DNA of 64,000 nt from Caballeronia sp. dw_276 (GTDB lineage: Bacteria > Pseudomonadota > Gammaproteobacteria > Burkholderiales > Burkholderiaceae), in the NCBI RefSeq assembly GCF_018449635.1, contig NZ_JAAVUV010000019.1, positions 1 through 64,000 of the forward strand, read 5' to 3'. Shown piece after piece: positions 25,542 through 34,475 of the stretch (positions are counted from its first letter, which is position 1; every line of letters starts with the position of its first letter). The notes beneath the pieces were generated by a model that saw nothing but the letters and a program-made list of their open reading frames with translations, was not told the origin of the DNA and ran no database searches. Made by a program: the position numbers and the translations under genes.

Positions 25542-28494
25542 AGCGAAAGGACGGCACGACGGTGTAAAGGAATACCTCGAGAAAGGCCGCAAGCTCGGGC
25601 GCGATCTGGAGCGCGACGAGCTGGACGAGCGTGTGATCCTTGCGGGCGACCTGGAACTCACGAATTCGATCATCCAGTCCATCGACGTCGCGCCCCACGT
25701 CGATCGGTATTTGTCGATCACGATGAGTTTTAAGGAAGATTCAGTGAGCCGCGAACCGCTCGAGGCGATCACGGAGGATTTTCGGAAGTTTGTTGGCGTC
25801 GCGTATCTTCCCGAAGAATTCAATTTCTACGCGGAAGCGCACCTTCCAAAGGTTAAGAGCTACCTCGATGATGCCGGCAAGTTGGTCGAACGCAAGCCGC
25901 ACATTCATATCGTGATTCCAAAGCTTAATTTGATCTCGGGCGGCCACCTTGAGCCGCTTGGCTTCTACAAATCGAACATCCAGTTTATCGAGGCGTTTCA
26001 GGAACACGTGAACGCAAAGTACGGTTTAGCTAGTCCCAAGGACCATCGGCGTGCGGGGTTCACCAGTGAGTCTGAAATGATCAGTCGGTACAAGGGCGAT
26101 CTTTTTAAGCCAGCAAGTCGCGATATCAAAGAGACAGTGCTGAATGCCCTGCTTGATCGGAAGATCGAGCGCTATGACGCTTTTTTGGCGCTGCTGGCCG
26201 AGCATGGCGAGGCACGGCTTCGTAACGGAGGGCGTGACAACGAATACGCAAACTTAAAGCCGCACGATGCGCCCAAGGGCGTAAACCTCAAGGAGCAGGT
26301 ATTTTCGCGCGCGTTCGTCGAACTGCCCACGCGGGAAAAACTGCTCCAGCTCTCGGCCGACGTTTCCGTGACCTATGACGCGGTCGGCAAGCCTCGCGAG
26401 ACGCACGCACGCTATCTCGACGCTTTGGCGCAATGGGAGCAAACCCGGGCGCTCGAAGTGAAGTACCTGAATAACGGCAACACCAAAAGCTTCCCCGCGT
26501 ACCAAGCCGCATCCCTCAACGAACGTATAGCCGAGCTTCATGCACGACGCGACGCTTTCTATTTAAAACACTTAGAGAACCATCATGAGTCAGGATCAGC
26601 ACGACCATCAATCGGACACTCAGGCACCTCGCGAAACGGGGCATCTAGAGGAGACACACCAGACAACGCGAGAGGGCTCGGAGAGGCCGGCGCCAGAGAC
26701 GGACGTGTTCGCGGCGATGGACGACTACATGAATTCGACAATCGAGCCGGAGTTGGGTCACGAGTCGATGCTTGGCTCGATCCCCGGTTCGGTAGCCGAT
26801 TCCAACCCGGGTTCCATCCCGGGCTCGAACCCCGATACCCACGCGGACCCGGGCAAGGAAGCCAAGGCGGCCTCCCGCCCGATGCCGGGCGCGACATCCC
26901 AAGCGGACCCGGCGGCGCTGCTTCCGAACGCCGGCAGCATGGCGCTCTCCCAGATTCCCAAAGAGCGCCGTCCCCGGCCGGCAACAGTATGCGAGGTATG
27001 TCCGGCGTCCCTGTGGACCGCTTCGCCCCACGACGTGCAGTGCTGGTGCCGAATCATGCACTTCACGAGCTGGAGCACGAACGCGCCGTATCACCGGATA
27101 GCGTGCGACGGAATCGCCATCGCGAGCGAGCAGGCATAAGTGCGACCGGCCGTCGTGCCGACAGCGTACTTTCGCAGCGCATGCACGACGAGCGCGAACG
27201 CCGCGAGCAGCGTTCCTTCGGCGACGAGTATTCGGTGATTCGTGCGCACCTGGATCCGTGTCGATTGCTCGCCGAGCTCTCGCACTCCCATGGCGTGCAG
27301 CCAGAGAAATACGCGATCGCGATTGGCCGCGATGGCGCGAGCCGGATCCGCGCCGGCGCACGGCACTTAAATGTCTCTGATTTTTTGACCAAGGAACTGC
27401 ATCTACCTTGGCGCGACGCATCCGCAATCCTCCGTAGTTCGTATCAGCGCCAGATCTCGGGCGCTGCCCTCCCCGTGTCCCGCGAGCTTCCCCGCGCCGA
27501 ACTCTGGCGTGAGTACACGACCGAGCGTGACGCTCTAAGGAGCACGCGCCAGGACGCAGTGGCAACGCAGCAGATAAGCGAACGATCGCGACGCGCTGAC
27601 ATCAAGCAAACGTTCATTGTCGCTCGCGACATGGCACGCGCTCATCCCGGGCTGCGCCCGTCAGGCCAGCGCGCCTTGGTGTCGATCGCGCGAATGACGA
27701 AAGCCGACGCGGAGCAGACCCTTCGTGCTCAAATCCTCCTCGAGCGCCATGCATTGAAAGCCAAATACGGTCAGGGGCACGGCGCGTCGTTCGGCGAATT
27801 CTTGCAGGCACGCGCGCAAGCCGGCGACGCCCGCGCCCTGGTTGAGTTGCGCAGGATGCGGCCGACGACACCGGACGAGCCGAAACCCGAAGAGAACTGG
27901 ATCATGCCGGCTGACTCCGAGCCATTGAACTTGAGACGAAATGCGGATGCAGCAGACGACAAACCCCGCGAAGTCGGCGAAGCGGATTCGAGCAAATCGG
28001 GCTTCGGCAACCAGATCATCTATCGGGTACCGCAGCTGAGCTATGAAGTGCATCGAGATGGGAATGTGACCTACCGGCACGATGGACGCAGCGTTGTCCG
28101 CGATCACGGTCGCGCGGTACGTGTGCTCCAAACGGATCGTACCGCGATTGAAGCAGCGCTGCGCCTCGCGCAAGCCAAATTTGGCCCCGTGCTTAGGCTG
28201 CAAGGCCCGGCGCGCATGCAACGGGAAGCCGCAATTGTCGCGGCTGAAGCGGGCTTGTACGTCGAGTTCTCGGAGAGATCTCTTAACGACATTATGCAAG
28301 CCCGACGGGTCGAGCTGATAGCCGATCGTGCGACAGCGGTCGAGACACGAGCCCAAGATTGTTCACGCTTGCGCGCTACTCCGCCTCGACCGACGCCTGG
28401 CAAGCCAATCCCTGCGGTTCGTCCTCTGTCCGGGCCCGCGCCCATTTTGGAATCCGACCGAGAGCTTCCGGATCCGTCCGCACCTACTATTTGA
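25531..28494 (+). CDS. Conjugative relaxase with C-terminal LPD7 domain
   Basis: A 987-residue relaxase that should nick oriT and stay covalently bound to the DNA. A candidate catalytic Tyr is Y15 (VKEYLEKG); metal-binding histidines are H104 and HxH at 124/126 in KPHIHIVIPKLN. Residues about 1-350 form the nuclease part. The C-terminus (about 825-935) has an LPD7 pattern. Between about 352 and 485 the frame runs through a low-complexity Gly/Arg/Pro-rich stretch where another frame shows better coding character (see the separate entry). Family assignment to a VirD2/MobA-like group is by motif only. Followed by a terminator. Confidence 0.82.
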   Translation: MLLRAKGRHDGVKEYLEKGRKLGRDLERDELDERVILAGDLELTNSIIQSIDVAPHVDRYLSITMSFKEDSVSREPLEAITEDFRKFVGVAYLPEEFNFYAEAHLPKVKSYLDDAGKLVERKPHIHIVIPKLNLISGGHLEPLGFYKSNIQFIEAFQEHVNAKYGLASPKDHRRAGFTSESEMISRYKGDLFKPASRDIKETVLNALLDRKIERYDAFLALLAEHGEARLRNGGRDNEYANLKPHDAPKGVNLKEQVFSRAFVELPTREKLLQLSADVSVTYDAVGKPRETHARYLDALAQWEQTRALEVKYLNNGNTKSFPAYQAASLNERIAELHARRDAFYLKHLENHHESGSARPSIGHSGTSRNGASRGDTPDNARGLGEAGARDGRVRGDGRLHEFDNRAGVGSRVDAWLDPRFGSRFQPGFHPGLEPRYPRGPGQGSQGGLPPDAGRDIPSGPGGAASERRQHGALPDSQRAPSPAGNSMRGMSGVPVDRFAPRRAVLVPNHALHELEHERAVSPDSVRRNRHRERAGISATGRRADSVLSQRMHDERERREQRSFGDEYSVIRAHLDPCRLLAELSHSHGVQPEKYAIAIGRDGASRIRAGARHLNVSDFLTKELHLPWRDASAILRSSYQRQISGAALPVSRELPRAELWREYTTERDALRSTRQDAVATQQISERSRRADIKQTFIVARDMARAHPGLRPSGQRALVSIARMTKADAEQTLRAQILLERHALKAKYGQGHGASFGEFLQARAQAGDARALVELRRMRPTTPDEPKPEENWIMPADSEPLNLRRNADAADDKPREVGEADSSKSGFGNQIIYRVPQLSYEVHRDGNVTYRHDGRSVVRDHGRAVRVLQTDRTAIEAALRLAQAKFGPVLRLQGPARMQREAAIVAAEAGLYVEFSERSLNDIMQARRVELIADRATAVETRAQDCSRLRATPPRPTPGKPIPAVRPLSGPAPILESDRELPDPSAPTI
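26585..27139 (+). CDS. Alternative-frame ORF inside the relaxase gene, up to 184 aa
   Basis: An ORF in the +1-shifted frame relative to the relaxase. It begins ATG (MSQDQHDHQSDTQ...) and is acidic, with a GSIPGS...NPGSIPGSNP repeat. Up to about 26985 its third codon positions are mostly G/C, as in real genes of this window, whereas the relaxase frame there is rich in codons ending A (TCA GGA TCA GCA CGA CCA). After about 26990 the relaxase frame again looks coding. Either a true overlapping gene, or the relaxase locus carries a pair of compensating frameshifts (natural or from sequencing). Only a weak ribosome binding site (GAGA) is present. Confidence 0.4.
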   Translation: MSQDQHDHQSDTQAPRETGHLEETHQTTREGSERPAPETDVFAAMDDYMNSTIEPELGHESMLGSIPGSVADSNPGSIPGSNPDTHADPGKEAKAASRPMPGATSQADPAALLPNAGSMALSQIPKERRPRPATVCEVCPASLWTASPHDVQCWCRIMHFTSWSTNAPYHRIACDGIAIASEQA

Positions 28495-28970
28495 CTGCGT
28501 GGGCGATGAGTTGAGCGTAGGTCGTTGAACGACATTGGACGGTTTTAGATCGAGAAGTGTCGGATTCCAGCTCCATTCGAGTGGGCAATCAATGCTAGCC
28601 TGAGCTTCGCTCAGGTTCTGCGCCCCTCGGCCAGGATCTTTAGGCCTCGCGCAAGCGGGGCTTTTTTGGGTCTACCGAGATAGTCGAGCCATGCGCCGTT
28701 CGACCGGAGATTCGTTTCTTTTTGGCGTGGTGCGCGTCTACGTGGACGTATACGGCCTATTTTGCGCCGCTTGCCACCGGCTCTTTTCGGCCACAAGCGG
28801 TCATTCGAGGCTACCGGACAGATTGTCGTCAATTGTGTTTGCGCGCCAGTTTTGCGGCGACGAAACGATGATGTTCCCGTCGCCGCGACCATCGATACTC
28901 TCGCCGCATAAACGGAAGCACCACCGAAGCTAAAGCAGGTCCGAAGATGTGCTTGCCGCCAGCACCGGCC
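28495..28970. other. Intergenic region closing the conjugation block
   Basis: About 475 bases between the relaxase and the convergent porin gene. It holds a short hairpin CCTGAG-CTTCG-CTCAGG (28599-28615) and the strong terminator listed separately. The rest shows no supported gene. It probably marks the edge between the transfer module and cargo DNA. Confidence 0.5.
28644..28667 (+). terminator. Rho-independent terminator after the relaxase operon
   Basis: A 7-bp stem GCCTCGC/GCGGGGC (one G-U pair) with a stable GCAA tetraloop, followed by six T residues. Located 150 bases after the relaxase stop and oriented to end the transfer operon. A second small hairpin with a CTTCG loop lies just upstream. 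Confidence 0.85.
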
Positions 28971-30092
28971 TTAGAATTTAACGCGAAGGCCAGCGTGCAG
29001 CGCCAACTGTCCATGATTGCTTGATTGCGCGCCGACCACTGCGCTGTCGATGTCTGCATAGGCACCGCCCGCCGCCCGCTGATACGTTGCCTGCGCCGCG
29101 ATATCCGTGCGCTTGGACAACGCATAGCTTGCAACGACGTCGACCTGGTGATATTTCGGTTCCTGCCCGCTGTAGTTCACCTTCCCATTGACGAAGTTGT
29201 AGCCTCCGCCCACCAGTAACGCAGGCGTGATGTTGTATTGCATCCAGGCTTCGTAGCTGTCGAACCAGACTGAACTGGTCGTTCCGTTTGCCTGATCAAA
29301 GCGGGTATTTGTGAAGTTCAGGCCAAGAGTCGCCGCGCCCAGCTTGTACGTCCCGCCTACGCCTGCGATCTGCTCGCTCGCGGGCTGGCCGACGTACCCA
29401 AACACACCGGCATTTGTCGAATGGTTTGCTACAAAATTGCCATCGGTGAACTGCGTGCCAGGATTTTTCGCCAAAAAGTACGCCGCAGCGATATATAGAT
29501 TGCCGTTGATGTAACTCGCACCCGCAGCGGTCGTGCTGTTGCGCCCGAAAGAACCAGCGACTCCGCCGAACGCATACATCGCACTGAAGGTCAGGCCGGC
29601 ATACGTCGGGCTTTTGTACTTGACCGAGTTGTTGACGCGAAATGCGTCGTTGGTATTGTCGATATCGTTGGCATGCGATGCATAGGCGCCCCAGTTTTGC
29701 AAGTTAAGCGTCGCCGGCCCAATATAGTCGACAATCAGATCGTACTGACGACCAGCTGTGACGGTACCCCATGTATCCGGTGACGAGAGGCCCACGTAAG
29801 CCTGGCGCCCAAATAGCAGTCCACCTTGCCCCAGCGCACCATTGAACGAGTTGAAGCCGTTTTCAAGGCGGAATATGGATTTAAGCCCACCGCCGAGGTC
29901 TTCAGTGCCCAGCAAACCCCATCGGCTTCCGATATCTGCACCGCTAGCTGCCTTTAGGAGTGATTTTCCGCCCGCGTTGTTGACGAAAGTAAATCCGTTA
30001 TCGATCGCTCCGTACAACGTTACGCTGCTCTGCGCAAAGCTGACACCGGGAATGAAGACGCTGACAGCAAGTGCATAAATAGCCTTTTTCAT
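28971..30092 (-). CDS. GbpC/OmpC-type general porin
   Basis: A 373-residue outer membrane porin of the Burkholderia type. Signal peptide MKKAIYALAVSVFIPGVSFAQ, then the landmark SSVTLYGAIDNG, internal ...GSRWGLLGTEDLGGGLKSIF-type strand (quoted in part) and C-terminal phenylalanine (...GLRVKF) needed for barrel insertion. It forms a 16-strand trimeric channel. It lies downstream of the racemase-like, MFS and RpiR genes on the same strand and may supply their substrate. Confidence 0.93.
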   Translation of the reverse strand: MKKAIYALAVSVFIPGVSFAQSSVTLYGAIDNGFTFVNNAGGKSLLKAASGADIGSRWGLLGTEDLGGGLKSIFRLENGFNSFNGALGQGGLLFGRQAYVGLSSPDTWGTVTAGRQYDLIVDYIGPATLNLQNWGAYASHANDIDNTNDAFRVNNSVKYKSPTYAGLTFSAMYAFGGVAGSFGRNSTTAAGASYINGNLYIAAAYFLAKNPGTQFTDGNFVANHSTNAGVFGYVGQPASEQIAGVGGTYKLGAATLGLNFTNTRFDQANGTTSSVWFDSYEAWMQYNITPALLVGGGYNFVNGKVNYSGQEPKYHQVDVVASYALSKRTDIAAQATYQRAAGGAYADIDSAVVGAQSSNHGQLALHAGLRVKF

Positions 30093-30307
30093 GATTCACC
30101 TTTTATTTGACGATGTGCGATCGAACCCGGTCAGCTATCCGTTTAACGAGGGCTATTCGTTCCTGAACGGGTTTATGAAGAATTAAATTGAGTGGTCATT
30201 ACTACGTATGCCGAACTAACAGGTGTTCGCCAGTCCAGCTGGAAGGCACGCGCCAAACCACCGGCGATGCATTTCCGCCTCGGGTCGTACCGCTGGTTGC
30301 TAGATAT

Positions 30308-30952
30308 CTACAGCAGGCGCATCAACTGCCGGGTGGCAGCGGGCACAGGCGCGATGATGGGTACGGAAAAACGGCCAGTCAGCGCCGATGCCGCCTGACC
30401 CAACGGGCCGCCGCCAATGATCACCGCCTCTGCGCCATCAATAGCGATTGACTGCTCGATCGCGACGGCCAGCGCTTCGATCAGTTTCTGTGGATCGTTC
30501 GCCAGTTCTCGCGGGTTTCCCAGCGTCAGTCGAATGCCGGTGTACTGATCGCTTAGTTGAAGACTGAATGCACGTTGGTCAATAGGCGTAACGAGGTCCG
30601 GTGTCACGGTCGCCACGCCAAAACGACGTCCTTCCTCCGATGCTTCGAGCATGGCCGCTTCGCACAGGCCGACGATGGGCACGTCCGTCATCGCTCGCAA
30701 CTGGCCGAGCCCAGGGTCGCCGAACGCACTCACGATCATCCCCGCCGGCTGCTCGCGCTGACGCTGCCAGCACGCGACGACCTCCTGCGCCGCAGCGTCC
30801 AGTTCCGCCTCGGTCGTGATCATCGGGACGCCGGACTCAGCGGTGACCCCGATCACGACCATGTACTCCGGCACATACGACCGGGCGATATCCACCATCA
30901 TCGCGGTGGTATCGACCGATGTGTTTGGGTTCAACAAGAGAATGTGGGTCAT
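30308..30952 (-). CDS. Asp/Glu/hydantoin racemase-fold protein lacking both catalytic Cys
   Basis: A 214-residue protein of the Asp/Glu/hydantoin racemase superfamily: LLNPNTS near the N-terminus, SAFGDPGL (75-82) and IIGGGPLG (178-185). In hydantoin racemase HyuE the two acid/base residues are C76 and C181; here these positions are A76 and G181. The usual two-base racemisation cannot operate with the residues seen. It may be a lyase, isomerase or binding protein of the same fold, or use other residues. Encoded 47 bases downstream of the MFS transporter, so probably acts on the transported compound. Confidence 0.8.
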   Translation of the reverse strand: MTHILLLNPNTSVDTTAMMVDIARSYVPEYMVVIGVTAESGVPMITTEAELDAAAQEVVACWQRQREQPAGMIVSAFGDPGLGQLRAMTDVPIVGLCEAAMLEASEEGRRFGVATVTPDLVTPIDQRAFSLQLSDQYTGIRLTLGNPRELANDPQKLIEALAVAIEQSIAIDGAEAVIIGGGPLGQAASALTGRFSVPIIAPVPAATRQLMRLL

Positions 30953-30999
30953 GTCGGATCGGCGGTATGAGTTGAGCGGAGATCAGGTCAGGCGTCCCG

Positions 31000-32445
31000 T
31001 CAGGACAGCGGCGTGGCTGCACTGCCGGCATGAAGGCCTTCATCTACGGTTGTGCTCACGTTCTCGAGCGACTTGCCGAAGGTTTCTGGCCCGAGCAGCG
31101 AGCACACGGCGAAGATCGTGTACATCACCGCAATCAGGCCAAACACGCCGACAATGCCGTAGATATCGAATAGCCGACCTGAAACGAGCGGCATGATGGC
31201 GCCTGCCAGTGTTCCGGTCGCGAGGATGAAGGCGGTACCAAAAGCCCGGACCCGCGTCGGATAGAGTTCCGGAGCGTAGATCCAGATGGTGGTGTTGAGC
31301 AGCAGCACGAAGAACTGGAACGCGGCACCGCACAGCATGATCAAAAAGACCGTGTGAGCAAGGAAGCCAAACGAGAGTGCTGCCACACATGCGAGGATCG
31401 AGCCGAAGAAAAGCACGGTCTTGCGCGGGAGCTTGTAGCCAAATATCGAAGCCGTGATCGCTCCGAGCAGACTTCCACCCTGCATGACCATCGTGAACGC
31501 CAGGCTCTTTGTGATCGTGTAGCCCTGTGCGACCAATATAGTCGGCATGAGTGTCAGCACCGAGATCTGCGCCCCGTAGGTCATCCACACAGCAAAAGCT
31601 GCCACGGTCGTGCGTTTGACAAGAGCGGCGCTGAAAATCTCGGCAAACTGAAACGGGCTTCGAAGCGGCGCGCGCGTCTCGGTCGGTGACACATAGGAAT
31701 GAATCACATCGGGCGTGCCACTCAGCTTGCCTGCCGCGAGTTTGGTGAGGACCAGATTGGTCTGCGCAACGTCGCCGCGCGAGAGCAGGAAGCGTGGCGT
31801 TTCGGGCACGATGCGCCGATAAAAGACACCCAGCAGCGCCGGCAACACCAGGCAGGCAAACAGCCAGCGCCATCTGTCCGGGCCTGAGAAGATGGAAAAC
31901 ACAAGCAGGCCGAACGCAGGTGCAAGGAAATTACCCAGCCCGCCTGCGCCGACATTCAGCAAGCCGACCACCGTGCCTCGCGAGCGTGCGGAGCAGAACT
32001 CCGCCAGCATCGTGACTGCAATCGAGATTTCGCCGCCAAGTCCAAAGCCGACGATTGCCCGGCCGATCATCAACACCGTGAAGTTCGGCGCCAGCGCGCA
32101 GATGATCGCGCCAAGCGTGAACAGCATCAGGTCGGTCACGAGCATCACGCGACGCCCGTACCGGTCGCCGATCAGTCCCGACAGCAACCGGCCGAGTGCC
32201 GCGAGCGAAAACGTCGCTGTGTTGAGCAGGCCGATCTGGGTTGCAGTCAGCCCCCAGCTTTGGCGCAGGATCGGCCCGACAATGCCGATTGAATTCTGTT
32301 CGAAGGCATCGAACAGACCGCCGAGGATGATCAACAGCAGGATTGTCCGATGCGCCGGGGTAAAACCGATCGTGTTCAGCGCGTCGTCTAGCTGTGCGGT
32401 TTGGGGGGGGCTTTTTGATGCTGGGACAAAGTGCGGGCCGGCCAT
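31000..32445 (-). CDS. MFS transporter (sugar/aromatic acid:H+ symporter type)
   Basis: A 481-residue major facilitator with about 12 helices. The MFS signatures are visible: GLIGDRYGRRVML (loop 2-3) and the mid-protein PETPRFLLSRG after helix 6, typical of the metabolite:H+ symporter/niacin-benzoate group. It probably imports an organic acid. Reads toward the racemase-like gene; the RpiR regulator gene lies upstream on the same strand with two inverted repeats between them. Confidence 0.92.
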   Translation of the reverse strand: MAGPHFVPASKSPPQTAQLDDALNTIGFTPAHRTILLLIILGGLFDAFEQNSIGIVGPILRQSWGLTATQIGLLNTATFSLAALGRLLSGLIGDRYGRRVMLVTDLMLFTLGAIICALAPNFTVLMIGRAIVGFGLGGEISIAVTMLAEFCSARSRGTVVGLLNVGAGGLGNFLAPAFGLLVFSIFSGPDRWRWLFACLVLPALLGVFYRRIVPETPRFLLSRGDVAQTNLVLTKLAAGKLSGTPDVIHSYVSPTETRAPLRSPFQFAEIFSAALVKRTTVAAFAVWMTYGAQISVLTLMPTILVAQGYTITKSLAFTMVMQGGSLLGAITASIFGYKLPRKTVLFFGSILACVAALSFGFLAHTVFLIMLCGAAFQFFVLLLNTTIWIYAPELYPTRVRAFGTAFILATGTLAGAIMPLVSGRLFDIYGIVGVFGLIAVMYTIFAVCSLLGPETFGKSLENVSTTVDEGLHAGSAATPLS

Positions 32446-32525
32446 TGCGTTGCTCCCGGAAGACTGGGCGGGCCACCGTGGATCGCCGTCAGTGGAGACG
32501 AATGTAACTTTTCATTTTTCAAAGG

Positions 32526-32547
32526 AAAAGAAAAATCTTTTTCTTTT
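32526..32547. promoter_or_regulatory. 22-bp inverted repeat upstream of MFS gene
   Basis: Perfect 10-bp arms AAAAGAAAAA and TTTTTCTTTT around a TC centre, about 80 bases before the MFS start. A/T-rich GAAA...TTTC symmetry is compatible with an RpiR-family operator. Regulatory role inferred from position. Confidence 0.45.
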
Positions 32548-32695
32548 TCAAAATGCCTTCCGGCGGTGCCTGCGTTCTGTCTGCTGGTGCTGAATTTCCC
32601 GAAAAAGTCGCACAAACAACGGGTTAGTGAAACTACACGCACCTTTTCAGCGCATCGAACACGCTACGCATTTTTGCGAGTCGCCGAGTTTAGAA

Positions 32696-32713
32696 ATGAA
32701 AACCGATTTTCAT
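32696..32713. promoter_or_regulatory. Inverted repeat ATGAAAA-N4-TTTTCAT
   Basis: Seven-bp perfect arms separated by CCGA, just downstream of the rpiR-type stop and about 250 bases before the MFS gene. The TGAAA/TTTCA symmetry is shared in style with the repeat at 32526. Candidate operator for the SIS-domain regulator encoded next to it. Confidence 0.45.
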
Positions 32714-32727
32714 ATTTCACTGACTGC

Positions 32728-33585
32728 TCACCGATGACGTTGGGCCATTTCGTCGATCGCGTCGTGTGCAACCTCGATAGCCGCGAGCCGTTTTCGGCCC
32801 GCCAGTCCCTTCAGATGCATCACCTGGGACGCCAGCACGTCGCACAGCGCCATGACCGCCACGTGGTTGTCGAGAGGGCCAGGGCCGGCCGTCTCGCATT
32901 GAATCGTCCACGTAGCATCAGGATGGGCCGGCGAGTTGCGGTCGGTTATATAAAGCACTTTCGCACCGGTCCTGCCGCCAAAGGAAATGACGTCGGCGAG
33001 TTGACGAACGCGGCGCCGCACGCCAAATGCAACGATAAAATCGTCTGCCTCGATGCCGGCCAGATACTCGCCGATGGTTTCGCCAGCGCCAGGGATCGCA
33101 AGCGTGTTTTCTGCTACCTGGATAATCTGCCAGCGAAAGTAAGCGGCAAAAGCGTGGTTGCTTCGATACCCCAAGACCAGTACTCGACGGGCGCCCGCGA
33201 TGCCTTCAGCAATTTCAGCGACCTGCTCGCCTGAAATCGCAGCGAAAGTCGCGCTCAGATTGGCCTGACTCTGCCGCAGGTGATTGTCCAGCGAGGTAGT
33301 TTCAGCGACCGGGTTGGCCGCCGACAAGAAGAGCGGTGAGCCCGCCTCTTTCTCATCACGCACGTGCCGGCGCGCCTCGTCATAGCTCTCATAACCCAGG
33401 CGACGGATAAACCGGCTGACCGTTGCATTCGAGACGTCTGCAAGCGCGGCCAGTTCACTGGCCGTGTAACTGGCGAGATCGCCCGGAAAGTCGAGTACGA
33501 AATCGGCGAGACGGCGCTCTTTGGCCGGAAGGTCTGCGAGACTACCCCTGACACGCCCAACGAAAGAGAGAGACGTCTCTTGCAT
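32728..33585 (-). CDS. RpiR-family transcriptional regulator
   Basis: A 285-residue regulator with an N-terminal HTH_6 domain (TASELAALADVSNATVSRFIRR) and a C-terminal SIS domain (about 125-265) that usually binds phosphorylated sugars or related ligands. The ATG at MQETSLSF was chosen to match typical RpiR length; an upstream in-frame extension looks non-coding. Likely controls the MFS-racemase-porin genes downstream. Confidence 0.9.
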   Translation of the reverse strand: MQETSLSFVGRVRGSLADLPAKERRLADFVLDFPGDLASYTASELAALADVSNATVSRFIRRLGYESYDEARRHVRDEKEAGSPLFLSAANPVAETTSLDNHLRQSQANLSATFAAISGEQVAEIAEGIAGARRVLVLGYRSNHAFAAYFRWQIIQVAENTLAIPGAGETIGEYLAGIEADDFIVAFGVRRRVRQLADVISFGGRTGAKVLYITDRNSPAHPDATWTIQCETAGPGPLDNHVAVMALCDVLASQVMHLKGLAGRKRLAAIEVAHDAIDEMAQRHR

Positions 33586-34475
33586 GCTTTTGTGGTTCCT
33601 CGGTGGCACGGGTGGAGAATGGATATGGGTGAACCGCTCAGCGGGCCCGTAGCGCACCGAGTATAACCATGCCAGAGGACCCTCCACGCAAACTCGGACG
33701 AACAACTTTTCGCCCATCCGGAATCTGGGTTTTGTCTCTGCTGAATGCCGTAGAGTGGCCGCTATCGGAAACCGCGACGGTCTGCTTTGGGTCGGGTAGC
33801 GCCATTCGCCGTCAGGCAGAGACCGGCCACCTACGGACGTTCGCCCATCCTTTCACACGAGCGTTTGAACGTCGGCTTCGCCCCAGGCTCCGGACACATT
33901 GCAGTCGGTCGCGCGACGGCTGCGAGTAAGCCAGTTGCGAACGGTAAGATGATTATCTGATTTCGACGGTTGATTCGCTGTAACAGCGAACGCTACCGCT
34001 GCGACGTGATTCACGCCAGCGCGCATCGGCCATCTGCGCGAACGTAGTCGCAGTGGAGAGCGAGGGAAGTTGATGAGATGATGAAGACGATTGTCGTGTA
34101 TCGGGGCGATGCTATTATCGGCTTTCGAGCGATCGCTTAAAAAAGTTTTCATTCTTTCCTTGAATTTTCGCTTAACGATTTCTACTCTAACCCTTGCAGC
34201 TAGTTTGACTGGCCCGACACCAACCCAAATGCACGCTGCCCAACTCCTGCGTGCCCTTACGGCGTGACGCTAGGACAACGCTCATAGTACGGTTCCGCGG
34301 CCTCACTGTTAAGACGGCAAGTTGACTAGCTGAAAGTAGCTATGCAGTGACAAACGTGCAGCCAAGGCCCCTGTCGATAGAACAGATGACGAGCTGCCGA
34401 TTTTTCCGCGCCCTGGTTCAGTCGTTCCTGGTTTCTGGTCGCAGCATTTTGTAGTTCACCTTATGAAGGGAACGC
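33586..34475. other. Long intergenic region upstream of the RiPP-like operon
   Basis: About 890 bases without a supported gene. Positions 33700-33860 contain a degenerate GC-rich sequence (TCTGCTTTGGGTCGGGT, GACCGGCCACCTACGGACG) that loosely resembles stretches near 48265 and 48999, suggesting a dispersed degenerate repeat. Positions 34130-34200 are AT-rich and could hold a promoter of the downstream operon. The ribosome binding site GAAGGGA sits before the first ATG at 34476. Confidence 0.4.
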
